Source of the DNA: Mycolicibacterium moriokaense
GTDB lineage: Bacteria > Actinomycetota > Actinomycetes > Mycobacteriales > Mycobacteriaceae
Length of the DNA stretch: 64,000 nt
Direction: 5' to 3'
Assembly (NCBI RefSeq): GCF_003347205.1
Contig: NZ_QQBJ01000015.1
Coordinates: 1-64,000 of the forward strand
Shown: piece after piece, positions 16,659-24,556 of the stretch
Layout: every line of letters begins with the position of its first letter
How positions within the stretch are numbered: position 1 is the first letter of the stretch
Translations under genes and position numbers: made by a program
Notes under the pieces: model-generated
What the model was told of the DNA's origin: nothing
The model's database searches: none
What the model saw: only the letters and a program-made list of their open reading frames with translations

Positions 16659-18005
16659 ATGACCGAGGAGATTTTTGTGCGATCGCAGACCCCAGGCGAT
16701 GGTCGTCGGCTTCGACTAGTGCCGCCGTTATTCGCCCCCGAGGACGCACATCTCGCGGGGCCCGGCAATCCTCTCCTGCCACAGGGAGTCAGCGGTGCAT
16801 GCGACCCTCACTTCTCATCCGCGGTCAAGGCCTTCGCCAAGCTGTTTCCAGGACCTGGCTACGGTGGCGGCGCACTGGCGGTTTATCTGCATGGGCGCCC
16901 CGTCGTCGACGTCTGGACAGGGTTCGCCGACCGGGAAGGCACTCAGCCGTGGACGGCTGATACCGGGGCTCTGGCTTTCTCGTCGACCAAGGGGCTTACG
17001 TCGACGGTCGTTCACCGGCTCGTCGACCGGGGTCTGCTGTCGTACGACGAGCCGGTCGCCGCATTTTGGCCCGACTTCGGCGCGAACGGTAAGTCGGACC
17101 TGACTGTGCGCGACATATTGGCGCACCGTGCGGGCTTGTCACGCATGCGCGACATCACCGTCACCGAGCTTCTGGACACCCATCTGATGGAGGGACGCCT
17201 CGCCGCCGCTCGCGCAGATCATCTTGTCGGCAAGTCGGCTTATCACGCCTTGACCTATGGATGGCTGCTGTCCGGTTTGGTTCGAGCAGTCACCGGTCAC
17301 GGGATGCGTCGGCTGTTCCGATCCGAACTTGCCGAGCCACTGAATACCGACGGAATCCATCTCGGTAGGCCGCCGTTGTCAGCGCCGACGACTGCGGCGC
17401 AGACGCTACTTCCCCAAGGCCCGGCGACGAACTCATTATTCGACTTCGCCGCACCAAAGCTGGCAATCCTTCCGTTATCCGGGATGCTGCAGGCATTGCA
17501 CGTTCCGGGTGTACTCGGGCTTCTCCAGGGCGAGATGCAGTTTCTCGACGCCGAGATACCCTCGGCGAACGGCGTTTTGACCGCTCGTGCGGTGGCCCGG
17601 ATGTATGGCGCAATCGCCAACGGAGGCCGCATTGATGACCGACAGTTCTTGTCGAACGACGTGGCACGCGGACTGGCGGGTCGCCGCAGCTATCGACCCG
17701 ACGCCAACGTCGTCGTGCCGATGTCGTTTCATCTCGGGTATCACGCCACATCGATTCCCGGCCTACTGCCGGGTTTCGGGCATTCCGGCCTCGGCGGATC
17801 GGTCGGGTGGGCAGACCCGAAGACTGGTGCGTCCTTCGCCTTCATCCACAATCGCTTCATCACTCGAAAGGTGCTCGACCAGGCATCATTCGCCGGCCTG
17901 TCGCCGCTTCTGCGCCGAGCTGTGGCCAACGCCACCAAGCACGGTGTCACGTGCGCGGTTGGCGACTTCGGTGCAGAAGCAATCTCCTTGCAGCACGAGT
18001 TGTGA
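16659..18005 (+). CDS. Beta-lactamase-fold serine hydrolase (EstB-like esterase)
   Basis: 448 residues of the class C beta-lactamase/esterase family. The nucleophile motif SxxK is SSTK in LAFSSTKGLTS; the second motif is the tyrosine in YHALTYGWL; the third is GHSGLGGSVGWADP near the C-terminus. No signal peptide or lipobox is evident, so it is probably cytoplasmic. Mycobacterial relatives hydrolyse esters, not beta-lactams. It could open an ester or lactone in the pathway served by the cluster. Last chromosomal gene before the tRNA junction. Confidence 0.88.
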   Translation: MTEEIFVRSQTPGDGRRLRLVPPLFAPEDAHLAGPGNPLLPQGVSGACDPHFSSAVKAFAKLFPGPGYGGGALAVYLHGRPVVDVWTGFADREGTQPWTADTGALAFSSTKGLTSTVVHRLVDRGLLSYDEPVAAFWPDFGANGKSDLTVRDILAHRAGLSRMRDITVTELLDTHLMEGRLAAARADHLVGKSAYHALTYGWLLSGLVRAVTGHGMRRLFRSELAEPLNTDGIHLGRPPLSAPTTAAQTLLPQGPATNSLFDFAAPKLAILPLSGMLQALHVPGVLGLLQGEMQFLDAEIPSANGVLTARAVARMYGAIANGGRIDDRQFLSNDVARGLAGRRSYRPDANVVVPMSFHLGYHATSIPGLLPGFGHSGLGGSVGWADPKTGASFAFIHNRFITRKVLDQASFAGLSPLLRRAVANATKHGVTCAVGDFGAEAISLQHEL

Positions 18006-18071
18006 CAAACCGTGACAAATTCGCGGAGACTCGAACGTCTGACGAAGACGCGAAATAGCATCTGACCTGGG

Positions 18072-18130
18072 TGGCAGGTACAGGATTCGAACCTGTGTAG
18101 GCGTAAGCCGACGGATTTACAGTCCGCGTC
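18072..18130 (-). tRNA. 3' part of tRNA-Tyr (GTA) at an integration junction
   Basis: Reading leftward: anticodon arm with GTA at 18118-18120 (loop CTGTAAA, stem GCGGA/TCCGT), a long variable arm (GGC/GCC), T-arm ACAGG-TTCGAAT-CCTGT and the 3' acceptor strand ACCTGCC plus discriminator A. This is tRNA-Tyr as in mycobacteria. The 5' part should supply GGCAGGT and a D-arm; instead the sequence to the right has no matching acceptor strand. The tRNA therefore breaks between about 18,120 and 18,140, as expected at one end of an element integrated in the anticodon region. An intact copy should exist at the other end, beyond the window. Confidence 0.75.
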
Positions 18131-18228
18131 AATCACCCTTCTCGCGTGATACCTATTGCGGCACAACAGCTTTCGCTAACAGGGGTCAGTGATACGTCCT
18201 GAGTTGTGATACTTTTGTGTTAGAAACC

Positions 18229-18256
18229 AATAAGCACCCCGTTAAGAGTGCTTATT
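18229..18256. terminator. Hairpin near the left phage end
   Basis: AATAAGCAC and GTGCTTATT form a perfect 9-bp stem with a 10-nt loop. No long T tract follows. It may be a terminator isolating the chromosome from the phage or an arm site of the attachment region. Confidence 0.45.
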
Positions 18257-18319
18257 AGTAAATCGTTACCCTCGATACTTTAATCATACCACATTAAACC
18301 GCACAACTAGACCAACTAA

Positions 18320-18556
18320 ATGTCGCTCTGGGATAATGGTCAAATGCCAAAACGCAAATCGAGATACGTTATCCGCCGCATCTGGTCGATTGACCGTGCG
18401 GGTTATACCTACCAGATAGAGGAACAGCGCAAGATGCGTGACCGCTACCACGTTACCCTGGTCCATAGGGCGCCTACTGGCGTAGACGAAAAAGCCTGGG
18501 CAGAAGCCAACGCCAAGCACTTCGGTATTAGCATTAAGGGTGAAAACGATGAGTAG
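18320..18556 (+). CDS. Small phage protein, unknown
   Basis: 78 residues, basic N-terminal half (MPKRKSRYVIRRIW) and an acidic end. First gene of the left rightward operon; its stop overlaps the next start. The ATG at 18344 is an alternative start, preceded by GGATAAT, which would fit a leaderless transcript. Not recognised. Confidence 0.6.
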   Translation: MSLWDNGQMPKRKSRYVIRRIWSIDRAGYTYQIEEQRKMRDRYHVTLVHRAPTGVDEKAWAEANAKHFGISIKGENDE

Positions 18557-18935
18557 CGACCTCGCCCCCTACGGCAATAACAACCCCGTTCCCAAGATGG
18601 CTGATGCCGTCCCCTCAACTGCGTTCCCACTCTCCCGTACTGGTCGGGCGATTAGTCGGTCAGACCGCCGCGCTGAAATCCAGGCACGGGAGGACTACAA
18701 CGATGCTCGCCTGGCTGTCCATCGGGCGCACCTCGAAACCATCGTTGAAAAGGCCCGTAATCAGTCACGGGCGGAACTGGCAGAAGATGTCATGCTCCAT
18801 ATGCGGGCCGTCGATGATTTGGTCACGTCCCTATCAGCGGGAAAGCCGGCACTCGAACTAAGTCTCCGTGAGATACAGCAGGCATACACCCTCGGTGAAA
18901 CACAGCGCATTATCCGCAGGGGTATCGGTCTGTGA
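18549..18935 (+). CDS. Phage protein, unknown, helical
   Basis: 128 residues from the ATG that overlaps the previous stop. The central RAISRSDRRAEIQAR resembles the N-terminus of the protein at 19795 (RAVSRSRIGGSTSR), so the two may be distant paralogues. The remainder is predicted long helices (HRAHLETIVEKARNQSRAEL). It sits in the operon that leads to the TraG-like ATPase; a role as its partner is speculative. Confidence 0.6.
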   Translation: MSSDLAPYGNNNPVPKMADAVPSTAFPLSRTGRAISRSDRRAEIQAREDYNDARLAVHRAHLETIVEKARNQSRAELAEDVMLHMRAVDDLVTSLSAGKPALELSLREIQQAYTLGETQRIIRRGIGL

Positions 18936-19237
18936 ACCAGCTCATCAGGGATCTTAAATCTGCCAGGTATGCCCTGTACAACTATGGCTGGATAAAGAAC
19001 GATTTTTTCAATGCCGACGGTTTCTGCATGGCAGGGGCGATTGATTCTGTCTGTTTCACCTCTCACGATATTGGCACAACCTGTCTCCGTGTCCATGCCG
19101 TCAATGAGACGCTCGCGAAATACCTCCCCGATTCATTCGATGACATCATCCCTTTTAACGACCATCCTGAGACGACCTTGCAGGACGTGCTTGACCTGTT
19201 CGACAAAGCCCTGGCCGACCTTGGCGGCATGGCATGA
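18932..19237 (+). CDS. Small phage protein (DUF6197-like)
   Basis: 101 residues starting at GTG that overlaps the previous stop by four bases. Pattern: an N-terminal helix, YGWIKNDFFNADGFCMAGAID, then DDIIPFNDHPETTLQDVLDLFDKAL. This resembles small actinobacterial/phage DUF6197 proteins (GW, C.xGA, FND motifs). Function unknown. Confidence 0.6.
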   Translation: MNQLIRDLKSARYALYNYGWIKNDFFNADGFCMAGAIDSVCFTSHDIGTTCLRVHAVNETLAKYLPDSFDDIIPFNDHPETTLQDVLDLFDKALADLGGMA

Positions 19238-19407
19238 CAACGCTGGTCAATCCGTCACAGGTTGACTGCATCATTATCGTCACGCAACGTGCAGCAGCCC
19301 TCAACGTCGCTGATGTTGTGGACATCATCGGTATCACTCTCAGTGGCAGTGTCATCGTCGGGGCGCTGTCCATCGACCTCTACAAGAGACTGACGAGAAA
19401 AGCATGA
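19234..19407 (+). CDS. 57-residue protein with one membrane segment
   Basis: ATG overlaps the previous stop (ATGA) and its own stop overlaps the next ATG (ATGA), so it is part of a coupled operon. One hydrophobic stretch (VVDIIGITLSGSVIVGALSI) followed by a basic tail (YKRLTRKA): an N-out, C-in single-pass protein. Function unknown. Confidence 0.6.
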   Translation: MTTLVNPSQVDCIIIVTQRAAALNVADVVDIIGITLSGSVIVGALSIDLYKRLTRKA

Positions 19408-19580
19408 ACCTTTGGGACGACGTACCGGCTGCCATGGATGGCTACGCTAACGACCTGGCAGCCCGTCTGAAGGCCGTGGTGGTCGAGACGTACATAGAAA
19501 AGCTCGATAACGCGCTACGGGCCAGCGATGCAAAGCAGCAGGTCAAGGACGTGGCCGCGGCTGTCGGTAATGATTCTTAG
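19404..19580 (+). CDS. 58-residue phage protein, unknown
   Basis: Starts inside the stop of the preceding gene (ATGA). Sequence MNLWDDVPAAMDGYANDLAA is followed by amphipathic helix with Ala/Lys. No motif recognised. Last gene before a 214-bp non-coding stretch containing a hairpin. Confidence 0.55.
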   Translation: MNLWDDVPAAMDGYANDLAARLKAVVVETYIEKLDNALRASDAKQQVKDVAAAVGNDS

Positions 19581-19640
19581 TTAGCTCACACTTGCGTGTC
19601 TGTCTTATGGGGCTATCCTTGCTGCACAACTTCACCATGC

Positions 19641-19677
19641 GAGCGGTCTGCGATAGGTCAGGCCACCTAGACCGCTC
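19641..19677. promoter_or_regulatory. Inverted repeat in the 214-bp leader before gene 19795
   Basis: GAGCGGTCT and AGACCGCTC are perfect 9-bp arms around a 19-nt loop. It lies in the only gap of the left operon, so it may be a terminator/attenuator or an RNA leader for the membrane-protein genes downstream. Confidence 0.4.
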
Positions 19678-19794
19678 CATCGCTGCCACAGAGCAGCCCG
19701 TCTCGACAGAGTTTCTTCTCTCGTCGGCCAAACAGCAATCGTCTCGGTAAGAGAACTAGCGCGTGAAGTCGCTGGTGTTTGGCAAGGAGAACCC

Positions 19795-20121
19795 ATGTCC
19801 AATCAGTGGCCCGTCCCTACGCATAACCGTGCAGTATCTCGCTCACGCATCGGCGGCAGTACGTCCCGAATTACCAAGCGCGAAGCCGCCAAGCAGGTCG
19901 AGATGACCAAGCTGCGGATGCTTCAGTCAGAACTTCGCAAGCGTGAAATCGGCCAATTACTCGGTAACGCCGACGAGCTGATGGATTACGCAGTCAACCT
20001 GGCTGGCGACGATGACGGCAAGCTCGACGTTTTCGTGGACATCGTGCTGCACGCAATCCGCACCGAACAACAGAACTTCGCACGGGCGACCGACCCCCTG
20101 CTTCAACGGTTCCTCCGATGA
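19795..20121 (+). CDS. Phage protein, unknown, helical
   Basis: 108 residues with AAGGAGAACCC as ribosome site. Basic N-terminus (SRSRIGGSTSRITKREAAKQVE) then helices and an acidic middle (NLAGDDDGKLDVFVD). Shares the RA(V/I)SRS element with the product of 18549. First gene of the second part of the operon leading to the ATPase. Confidence 0.6.
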   Translation: MSNQWPVPTHNRAVSRSRIGGSTSRITKREAAKQVEMTKLRMLQSELRKREIGQLLGNADELMDYAVNLAGDDDGKLDVFVDIVLHAIRTEQQNFARATDPLLQRFLR

Positions 20122-20315
20122 TGTCCTTCTGGTGGCTGTTCTTCGTCCCGACGCTGCTTTACGTCGCGGTGTGCGGTATCTCGCATCTGTATCCCGAACA
20201 TCAACCACCACGTCTCCCCACGCCCGCCGAACTCCTGGCGGCGCATGAACGGCGCACCGTCGCAGCGCAAATCCGTAAGTACCAAGTAATCGACCAACTA
20301 CAGGAGTTGTCATGA
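20118..20315 (+). CDS. Small single-pass membrane protein
   Basis: 65 residues, overlapping the previous gene by four bases. Hydrophobic N-terminus (SFWWLFFVPTLLYVAVCGI), then a proline-rich bend and a soluble helix. One of three tiny membrane proteins placed directly before the TraG-like ATPase, suggesting a membrane complex. Confidence 0.6.
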   Translation: MMSFWWLFFVPTLLYVAVCGISHLYPEHQPPRLPTPAELLAAHERRTVAAQIRKYQVIDQLQELS

Positions 20316-20509
20316 AGCTCATCAAAGATCCCTTTGCCATCGCCCTTTCAATCGTCTTCGCAGTGATGATCGTGGCTGCACTTGATTCCCTATCGACCAA
20401 CTACACAGGATGGAATCTGGCCTTCACGTTTAGTATCGCGGTCCTGTACTTTGTCGGACTGGCGCGTCGATGGTTCACCCTTGAGCATGAATCAGGACCG
20501 GGACGATGA
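20312..20509 (+). CDS. Small two-pass membrane protein
   Basis: 65 residues with two hydrophobic segments (IALSIVFAVMIVAAL; FTFSIAVLYFVGLA) and a short acidic C-terminus. Four-base overlaps on both sides. Function unknown; probable partner of neighbouring membrane proteins. Confidence 0.6.
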   Translation: MKLIKDPFAIALSIVFAVMIVAALDSLSTNYTGWNLAFTFSIAVLYFVGLARRWFTLEHESGPGR

Positions 20510-20751
20510 ATCACGCAACAAAGCGATTCCCCCAGTTCGTCTTTGGACTGATCATCTTTGTGATCGTGCTTAACATCCTTGGTTCTGCCATCTCACCCTA
20601 CCTCGGACTGATCGGCATCATCTTGGCGATTATGTTGGGCGCCATCATCATTGCGGGCGGCGCGTTCGTGCTCTATCTGCTGGCTCGCGGCTACATGAAC
20701 AGTCGGAGCGGTGATGACGATGACGACCTAATTCTTGGTAATTGGGACTAG
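20506..20751 (+). CDS. Small two-pass membrane protein with acidic tail
   Basis: 81 residues: two hydrophobic segments (FVFGLIIFVIVLNILG and IGIILAIMLGAIIIAGGAFVLYLLA) and a tail with five consecutive aspartates. Four-base overlap with the preceding gene. In the same coupled series as the ATPase. Confidence 0.6.
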   Translation: MNHATKRFPQFVFGLIIFVIVLNILGSAISPYLGLIGIILAIMLGAIIIAGGAFVLYLLARGYMNSRSGDDDDDLILGNWD

Positions 20752-20772
20752 CCATGTCAAAGTTAAATCAGG

Positions 20773-23058
20773 ATGTTCGAGTTCATCGCTGCCTCAACGC
20801 TTTTCCTTGCCTTCGTCGGGGGTGGATTGAAGATGGCTAAGGATCAGGGCCAGCGCGTGCAAGACATGAAGCGCAAGTACTACGACATCACCTTCCCGTC
20901 TGAGATGAGTGACAAAGAGATCCACGCCTTCATCCGATCAATTGGCAAGAACCTGAAGAGCGGATCGCCGCGTGCTGGCTTCCCTACGATGGTCTTCGAG
21001 GTACGGGCTCAGGCCGATGGCGGCATTACGCACCGGCTACGAGTGCCGAACGATGCCGCAACCTATCTGATTGGACAACTACAGAATGCGCTCGCCGGTA
21101 TCGACGTCGTGGAGATCACCGAGCTAGACGAGGTTGGCTTCCAGTTCGGCGCGACAATTCACATGAGAAACGCTTCGGAAGAGCTGCCTATCGCCAGCGC
21201 CATGGACTACTCGCACCGGGTGCTTGCCTCAATGCAGGATGCGGTTAAGCCGCACGATGCTGTTGTGGTGCAGTGGATTATCGCGCACAGCGAGGATCAG
21301 AAGATGCCACCGTCTGACAAGCCCATCGCGACCAACAGGTCAACCTGGTCAAAGGTCTGGAGTGGGGAAACCAAAGCAGGGCGCGATGAGGTCCAGTCAC
21401 GGCGCAACAAACAAGTCGACCAAAACTATATAGCCGTCGGTCGGGTAGCGGCACGCGGTGAAGATGTGGGCAGGGCAGAGCAGCTAGTGCGCCAAGTGGT
21501 CAGGGCCATTACCAGCGAAGGTGGCAACGCACACTTCTATGCCAAGGGCTCAGATCCACAGTCGATCAGTAAGGCAATCAAATACGCCATCACGCCGTTC
21601 CGCATGACGGCCCAACTATCAGTGCCAGAACTCGCAGCGGTCATCGGGTGGCCGATGGGCGATGTCTATGTCCCCGGTCTTCGGCGCGGTTCGACCAGGC
21701 ATATGCCAGCGCCAGAGTCCGTACCGCGAACTGGTCGAATACTTGGCAGGACAACCATGCCCGGTGTCGACCGGCAGATCGCGATGTCATACGACGCTGC
21801 ATTGACCCACACATATATCGCAGGTGGAACAGGGGTCGGGAAAACTACTTTGATGGTCAACACCATCCGGCAAGACATGGAGACCGGCGCCGGCATCGTG
21901 TTGATCGAGCGCGAAGGCAACCTCTTCCAGCAGGCACTTGATCAGGTGCCCCCAAACCGGGCCGACGACGTGATTTGTATCGACCTCACTCAAGATGACA
22001 ACCCGGTCGGATTGAACCTCCTGCGAACCAACAAACCGGAGATCGTGGCAGGGCAGTTGGCATCACTACTCGATGCCCTCTATCCAGACAGCAAGAGTAT
22101 CTATGCCAATCAGCTTGTCCAGTACGGCATCCCGGTACTCGCCAACCTTGAGCGGGCAACCTTCGCCGACTTGATACCGCTTGTCCATCCGCGCAATCCG
22201 GCTGAAAAGGCGTGGGCGAAATGGGCAGTCGAGCAGATGCCAGATAAGACGTACCGTGACTTCTTCCAAGACTGGCACAAAGGACTCGATCAGAAAGACC
22301 AGCGAGACATCACCCAAAAATCCCAGCCACTCAAGAATCGGTTGTGGGAGATCCTGACACCAGAACCAACACGCTACCTACTAAACCAAGAAACCTCGAG
22401 CTTCGATCCGCTCGACGTGATCAATGGCAACAAGCTGCTCTTCGTCAACCTGGCCGGTGTGTCAGAACAAGTCGCCAGTTTGGTCGGCACGATGATCGTA
22501 ACGGCTGTGTGGACGGCAGCCAAGAACGGAAGGCCAACCAAACCGAACTTCATGTATATCGATGAGTTCCAGCAGTTCTCGCATCTCAACAAGGACTTCG
22601 AGGATATGCTGGCGACTGCTCGACGACAGAAACTCGGCCTGGTCATTGCGACCCAATACATCGAACGGCTGAACCGCGGCGTACAGGATGCCGTGATGGC
22701 GAACGCCAGAACGAAGATCATCTTCAACAGTTCGTCCAACTCGTCGGGCATTCACGCAACTGACTTCGCCAGCACGCACGTCCGTCGTGAGAGCTTCATG
22801 AACCTCAAAGCGCACGAAGCACTCGCCCGCATCAACACGCATTCTGGTGTGTCCGAACCAATCACGCTGAAGACCTATGGCGAACCGCATGGCTTCAACC
22901 AAGGCCGGCAGATGCTCGCCTTGTCATCGCACAAGTACGGACGCACAAAGCAGCGCATCGACCAGGACGACAGCTGGCGGCGCAAGGTACCGGCAACAGC
23001 CAGTGAAGACGTCGAGTCAATGAACGACGAATCAACCTACGACGACATAGGAGAGTGA
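20773..23058 (+). CDS. TraG/VirD4/VirB4-like membrane ATPase
   Basis: 761 residues. An N-terminal hydrophobic segment (FIAASTLFLAFVGGG) anchors it in the membrane. Walker A is GGTGVGKTTLM near residue 355; the Walker B-like strand ends NFMYIDEFQQFSHL, the DEFQ form common in conjugative coupling proteins; ATARRQKLGLVIATQY follows as in HerA/TraG. These hexameric ATPases move DNA or proteins through membranes. It is unexpected in a tailed phage. No relaxase was recognised nearby. It lies downstream of three tiny membrane proteins and upstream of a small soluble one, a compact module that could serve conjugation, DNA transfer or exclusion. Confidence 0.82.
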   Translation: MFEFIAASTLFLAFVGGGLKMAKDQGQRVQDMKRKYYDITFPSEMSDKEIHAFIRSIGKNLKSGSPRAGFPTMVFEVRAQADGGITHRLRVPNDAATYLIGQLQNALAGIDVVEITELDEVGFQFGATIHMRNASEELPIASAMDYSHRVLASMQDAVKPHDAVVVQWIIAHSEDQKMPPSDKPIATNRSTWSKVWSGETKAGRDEVQSRRNKQVDQNYIAVGRVAARGEDVGRAEQLVRQVVRAITSEGGNAHFYAKGSDPQSISKAIKYAITPFRMTAQLSVPELAAVIGWPMGDVYVPGLRRGSTRHMPAPESVPRTGRILGRTTMPGVDRQIAMSYDAALTHTYIAGGTGVGKTTLMVNTIRQDMETGAGIVLIEREGNLFQQALDQVPPNRADDVICIDLTQDDNPVGLNLLRTNKPEIVAGQLASLLDALYPDSKSIYANQLVQYGIPVLANLERATFADLIPLVHPRNPAEKAWAKWAVEQMPDKTYRDFFQDWHKGLDQKDQRDITQKSQPLKNRLWEILTPEPTRYLLNQETSSFDPLDVINGNKLLFVNLAGVSEQVASLVGTMIVTAVWTAAKNGRPTKPNFMYIDEFQQFSHLNKDFEDMLATARRQKLGLVIATQYIERLNRGVQDAVMANARTKIIFNSSSNSSGIHATDFASTHVRRESFMNLKAHEALARINTHSGVSEPITLKTYGEPHGFNQGRQMLALSSHKYGRTKQRIDQDDSWRRKVPATASEDVESMNDESTYDDIGE

Positions 23059-23059
23059 C

Positions 23060-23353
23060 ATGGGACTGTTCGGCGGCGGTGACGAATCCAAGTGGAGCGT
23101 GGCGTGCGAGGAACTGACGACCGACATTGAGATCGCATTGCAGAACCTGTCCGGTGCGATCAAAGAAATCAAGGACATCAAAAGCGATGCTGGAAAGTTA
23201 GACAAGTACAAGGGTGAAGACAAATCGGTTCTTGAAACTCTGGCCCACCGACTCCGCGACGCGACTGGATTAGAGATCGATGAGTTGGTCGGAAATTCAC
23301 AGAATGCAGCGACCGCGGCAACCAACCTCAGTCGTATAGTGAGAGGCTTTTGA
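23060..23353 (+). CDS. Small soluble protein after the TraG-like ATPase
   Basis: 97 residues starting right after the ATPase stop with GGAGAGTGAC as ribosome site. Begins MGLFGGGDESKW, then a long helix (LQNLSGAIKEIKDIKSDAGK). Predicted helical, possibly oligomeric. Last gene before a hairpin terminator, so its role is tied to the ATPase module. Not recognised. Confidence 0.6.
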   Translation: MGLFGGGDESKWSVACEELTTDIEIALQNLSGAIKEIKDIKSDAGKLDKYKGEDKSVLETLAHRLRDATGLEIDELVGNSQNAATAATNLSRIVRGF

Positions 23354-23357
23354 GAGT

Positions 23358-23383
23358 AGTAATGGTGAGTACTAACCATTACT
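23358..23383 (+). terminator. Hairpin terminator of the ATPase operon
   Basis: AGTAATGGT and ACCATTACT form a 9-bp stem with an 8-nt loop just after the stop at 23353. A run of eight T lies about 30 bases further on. Confidence 0.55.
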
Positions 23384-23549
23384 CCCCCACTTCGCCTTGT
23401 GTTGCCCTTTTTTTTCGATTAACACCTTAGCACGACTCCCCTACTCCGCACTTCGAGAGGGGTATAACAGGGGTACGTGTTGTAATTTGCACAAAGGAGC
23501 GGTGGGGTAGCGGGGCAGGGAACAAAAATGGAACAAACAGGGAAATAGA

Positions 23550-24062
23550 ATGAACTACTTTGACCATATCAAAGACGATGGCGTCCCGATATTCGGCAAC
23601 AGCCTGGCGGACAGCTTCATTGACGACTGGGACTTTCGAGACGATCCGAAGTACGTCTATTGCCGCGTCCAAATCGACGGCAAGACCCGTGTCAACAAGT
23701 ACCGGACGGACAAGATTGATTGCCGTGTCTGCGCCCAGGACGAGCGTGGCGACGACCTGCTCGACTACTTCAACGTGGGGCGTGAACGGCATGGCGTTAG
23801 ACGTGTCGAGATCGACGATGAACTTATGAACCTGGCGCGTGCGAAGTCAGAAGACATGGCTATCCACAACTACATGGATCATCAAGACCTTCACGGCAAC
23901 TGGCCCAAGTGTGCCGAAATATTGACCCGCAGACTCAGCGCATACGATGCCTTTGATAGCTGGCGAGTATCAAGCGGCCATCATGATGTCATGATGAAAC
24001 CGCACTTCACTCGCTGCGGCTTCGCACGGGTCGGGGATCGTTGGACCGCACAATTTAGGTAG
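23550..24062 (+). CDS. CAP/SCP-like domain protein without signal peptide
   Basis: 170 residues. The C-terminal two thirds match the CAP (SCP/PR-1) pattern: LARAKSEDMAIHNYMDHQD, NWPKCAEIL, AFDSWRVSSGHHDVMM, then TRCGFARVGDRWTAQF, with two histidines in the usual pocket positions. CAP proteins are normally secreted; this one has no leader, and is preceded by a cysteine-containing N-terminal domain (VYCRVQIDG, CRVCAQDE). It overlaps convergently with the Lsr2 gene by 8 bp. Possibly a virion or envelope-acting protein; role unknown. Confidence 0.65.
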   Translation: MNYFDHIKDDGVPIFGNSLADSFIDDWDFRDDPKYVYCRVQIDGKTRVNKYRTDKIDCRVCAQDERGDDLLDYFNVGRERHGVRRVEIDDELMNLARAKSEDMAIHNYMDHQDLHGNWPKCAEILTRRLSAYDAFDSWRVSSGHHDVMMKPHFTRCGFARVGDRWTAQFR

Positions 24063-24444
24063 AGGACGATGAAGCTGATTCATGCGCCGCGTCATAGGCT
24101 TCGAGAATCGGCGAGGCAATCCGTCCACGCGGAGACACGTCATGGCCGTTCTTTACTGCCCAGTCGCGGATAGCTTGTAGTTCTTCCTTGCTTCGTCCGC
24201 TGCCTGTGTTTGGTCGTGACGAACCAGAACCTTTTGGCCGGCCACGCTTACCCTGGACCTTGGGCGCCGCCGCGATCCACTTTTCCATGTCCTTGCGAAA
24301 CTTGTCTGCATTAGTCGGGCGCAGGTCGATGCGGTAGGACGTACCGTCAAAGCTGAAGTCGATCGTCTCAGCCAGGCCGTCGTCTATGGTATTGCCATCA
24401 AAGTCGTCGATGACCGTCACGATGGTCTGCGTCTGCTTCGCCAT
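24055..24444 (-). CDS. lsr2: Lsr2-like xenogeneic silencer
   Basis: 129 residues. The N-terminal dimerisation domain has the Lsr2 signature VTVIDDFDGN and TSYRIDLRPTNADKFR; a Gly/Arg/Ser linker (KRGRPKGSGSSRPNTGSG) leads to the DNA-binding domain AIRDWAVKNGHDVSPRGRI with the RGR that enters the AT-rich minor groove. Lsr2 is an actinobacterial nucleoid protein that silences foreign AT-rich DNA. A phage copy could silence the host genes, keep the prophage quiet, or compete with host Lsr2. It follows the late-operon terminator, so it has its own promoter in 24445-24500. Confidence 0.9.
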   Translation of the reverse strand: MAKQTQTIVTVIDDFDGNTIDDGLAETIDFSFDGTSYRIDLRPTNADKFRKDMEKWIAAAPKVQGKRGRPKGSGSSRPNTGSGRSKEELQAIRDWAVKNGHDVSPRGRIASPILEAYDAAHESASSSST

Positions 24445-24504
24445 GATTGCTCCTAACGCATGAGGCGCGGTGTGCGCTTGTTAGTCATCATAGACCATAA
24501 CTAA

Positions 24505-24529
24505 AGCGTCCCGCTATGAACGGGACGCT
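24505..24529 (-). terminator. Terminator of the late operon
   Basis: In minus orientation AGCGTCCCG and CGGGACGCT form a perfect 9-bp GC-rich stem with a 7-nt loop, followed by TTAGTTAT. It lies between the holin-like gene and lsr2 and probably ends the leftward late transcript. Confidence 0.75.
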
Positions 24530-24556
24530 CCACGCGTGTTGCATGATGTCGCAGGG

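Noticed and set aside
1-18005. Insertion sequences in the chromosomal cluster
   Set aside because: No transposase pattern or terminal inverted repeats were noticed.
18000-18320. Assembly chimera between chromosome and phage
   Set aside because: The join sits exactly in a tRNA anticodon region and the phage carries Lsr2 and WhiB, both actinobacterial; integration explains the data better, although the far end is not visible.
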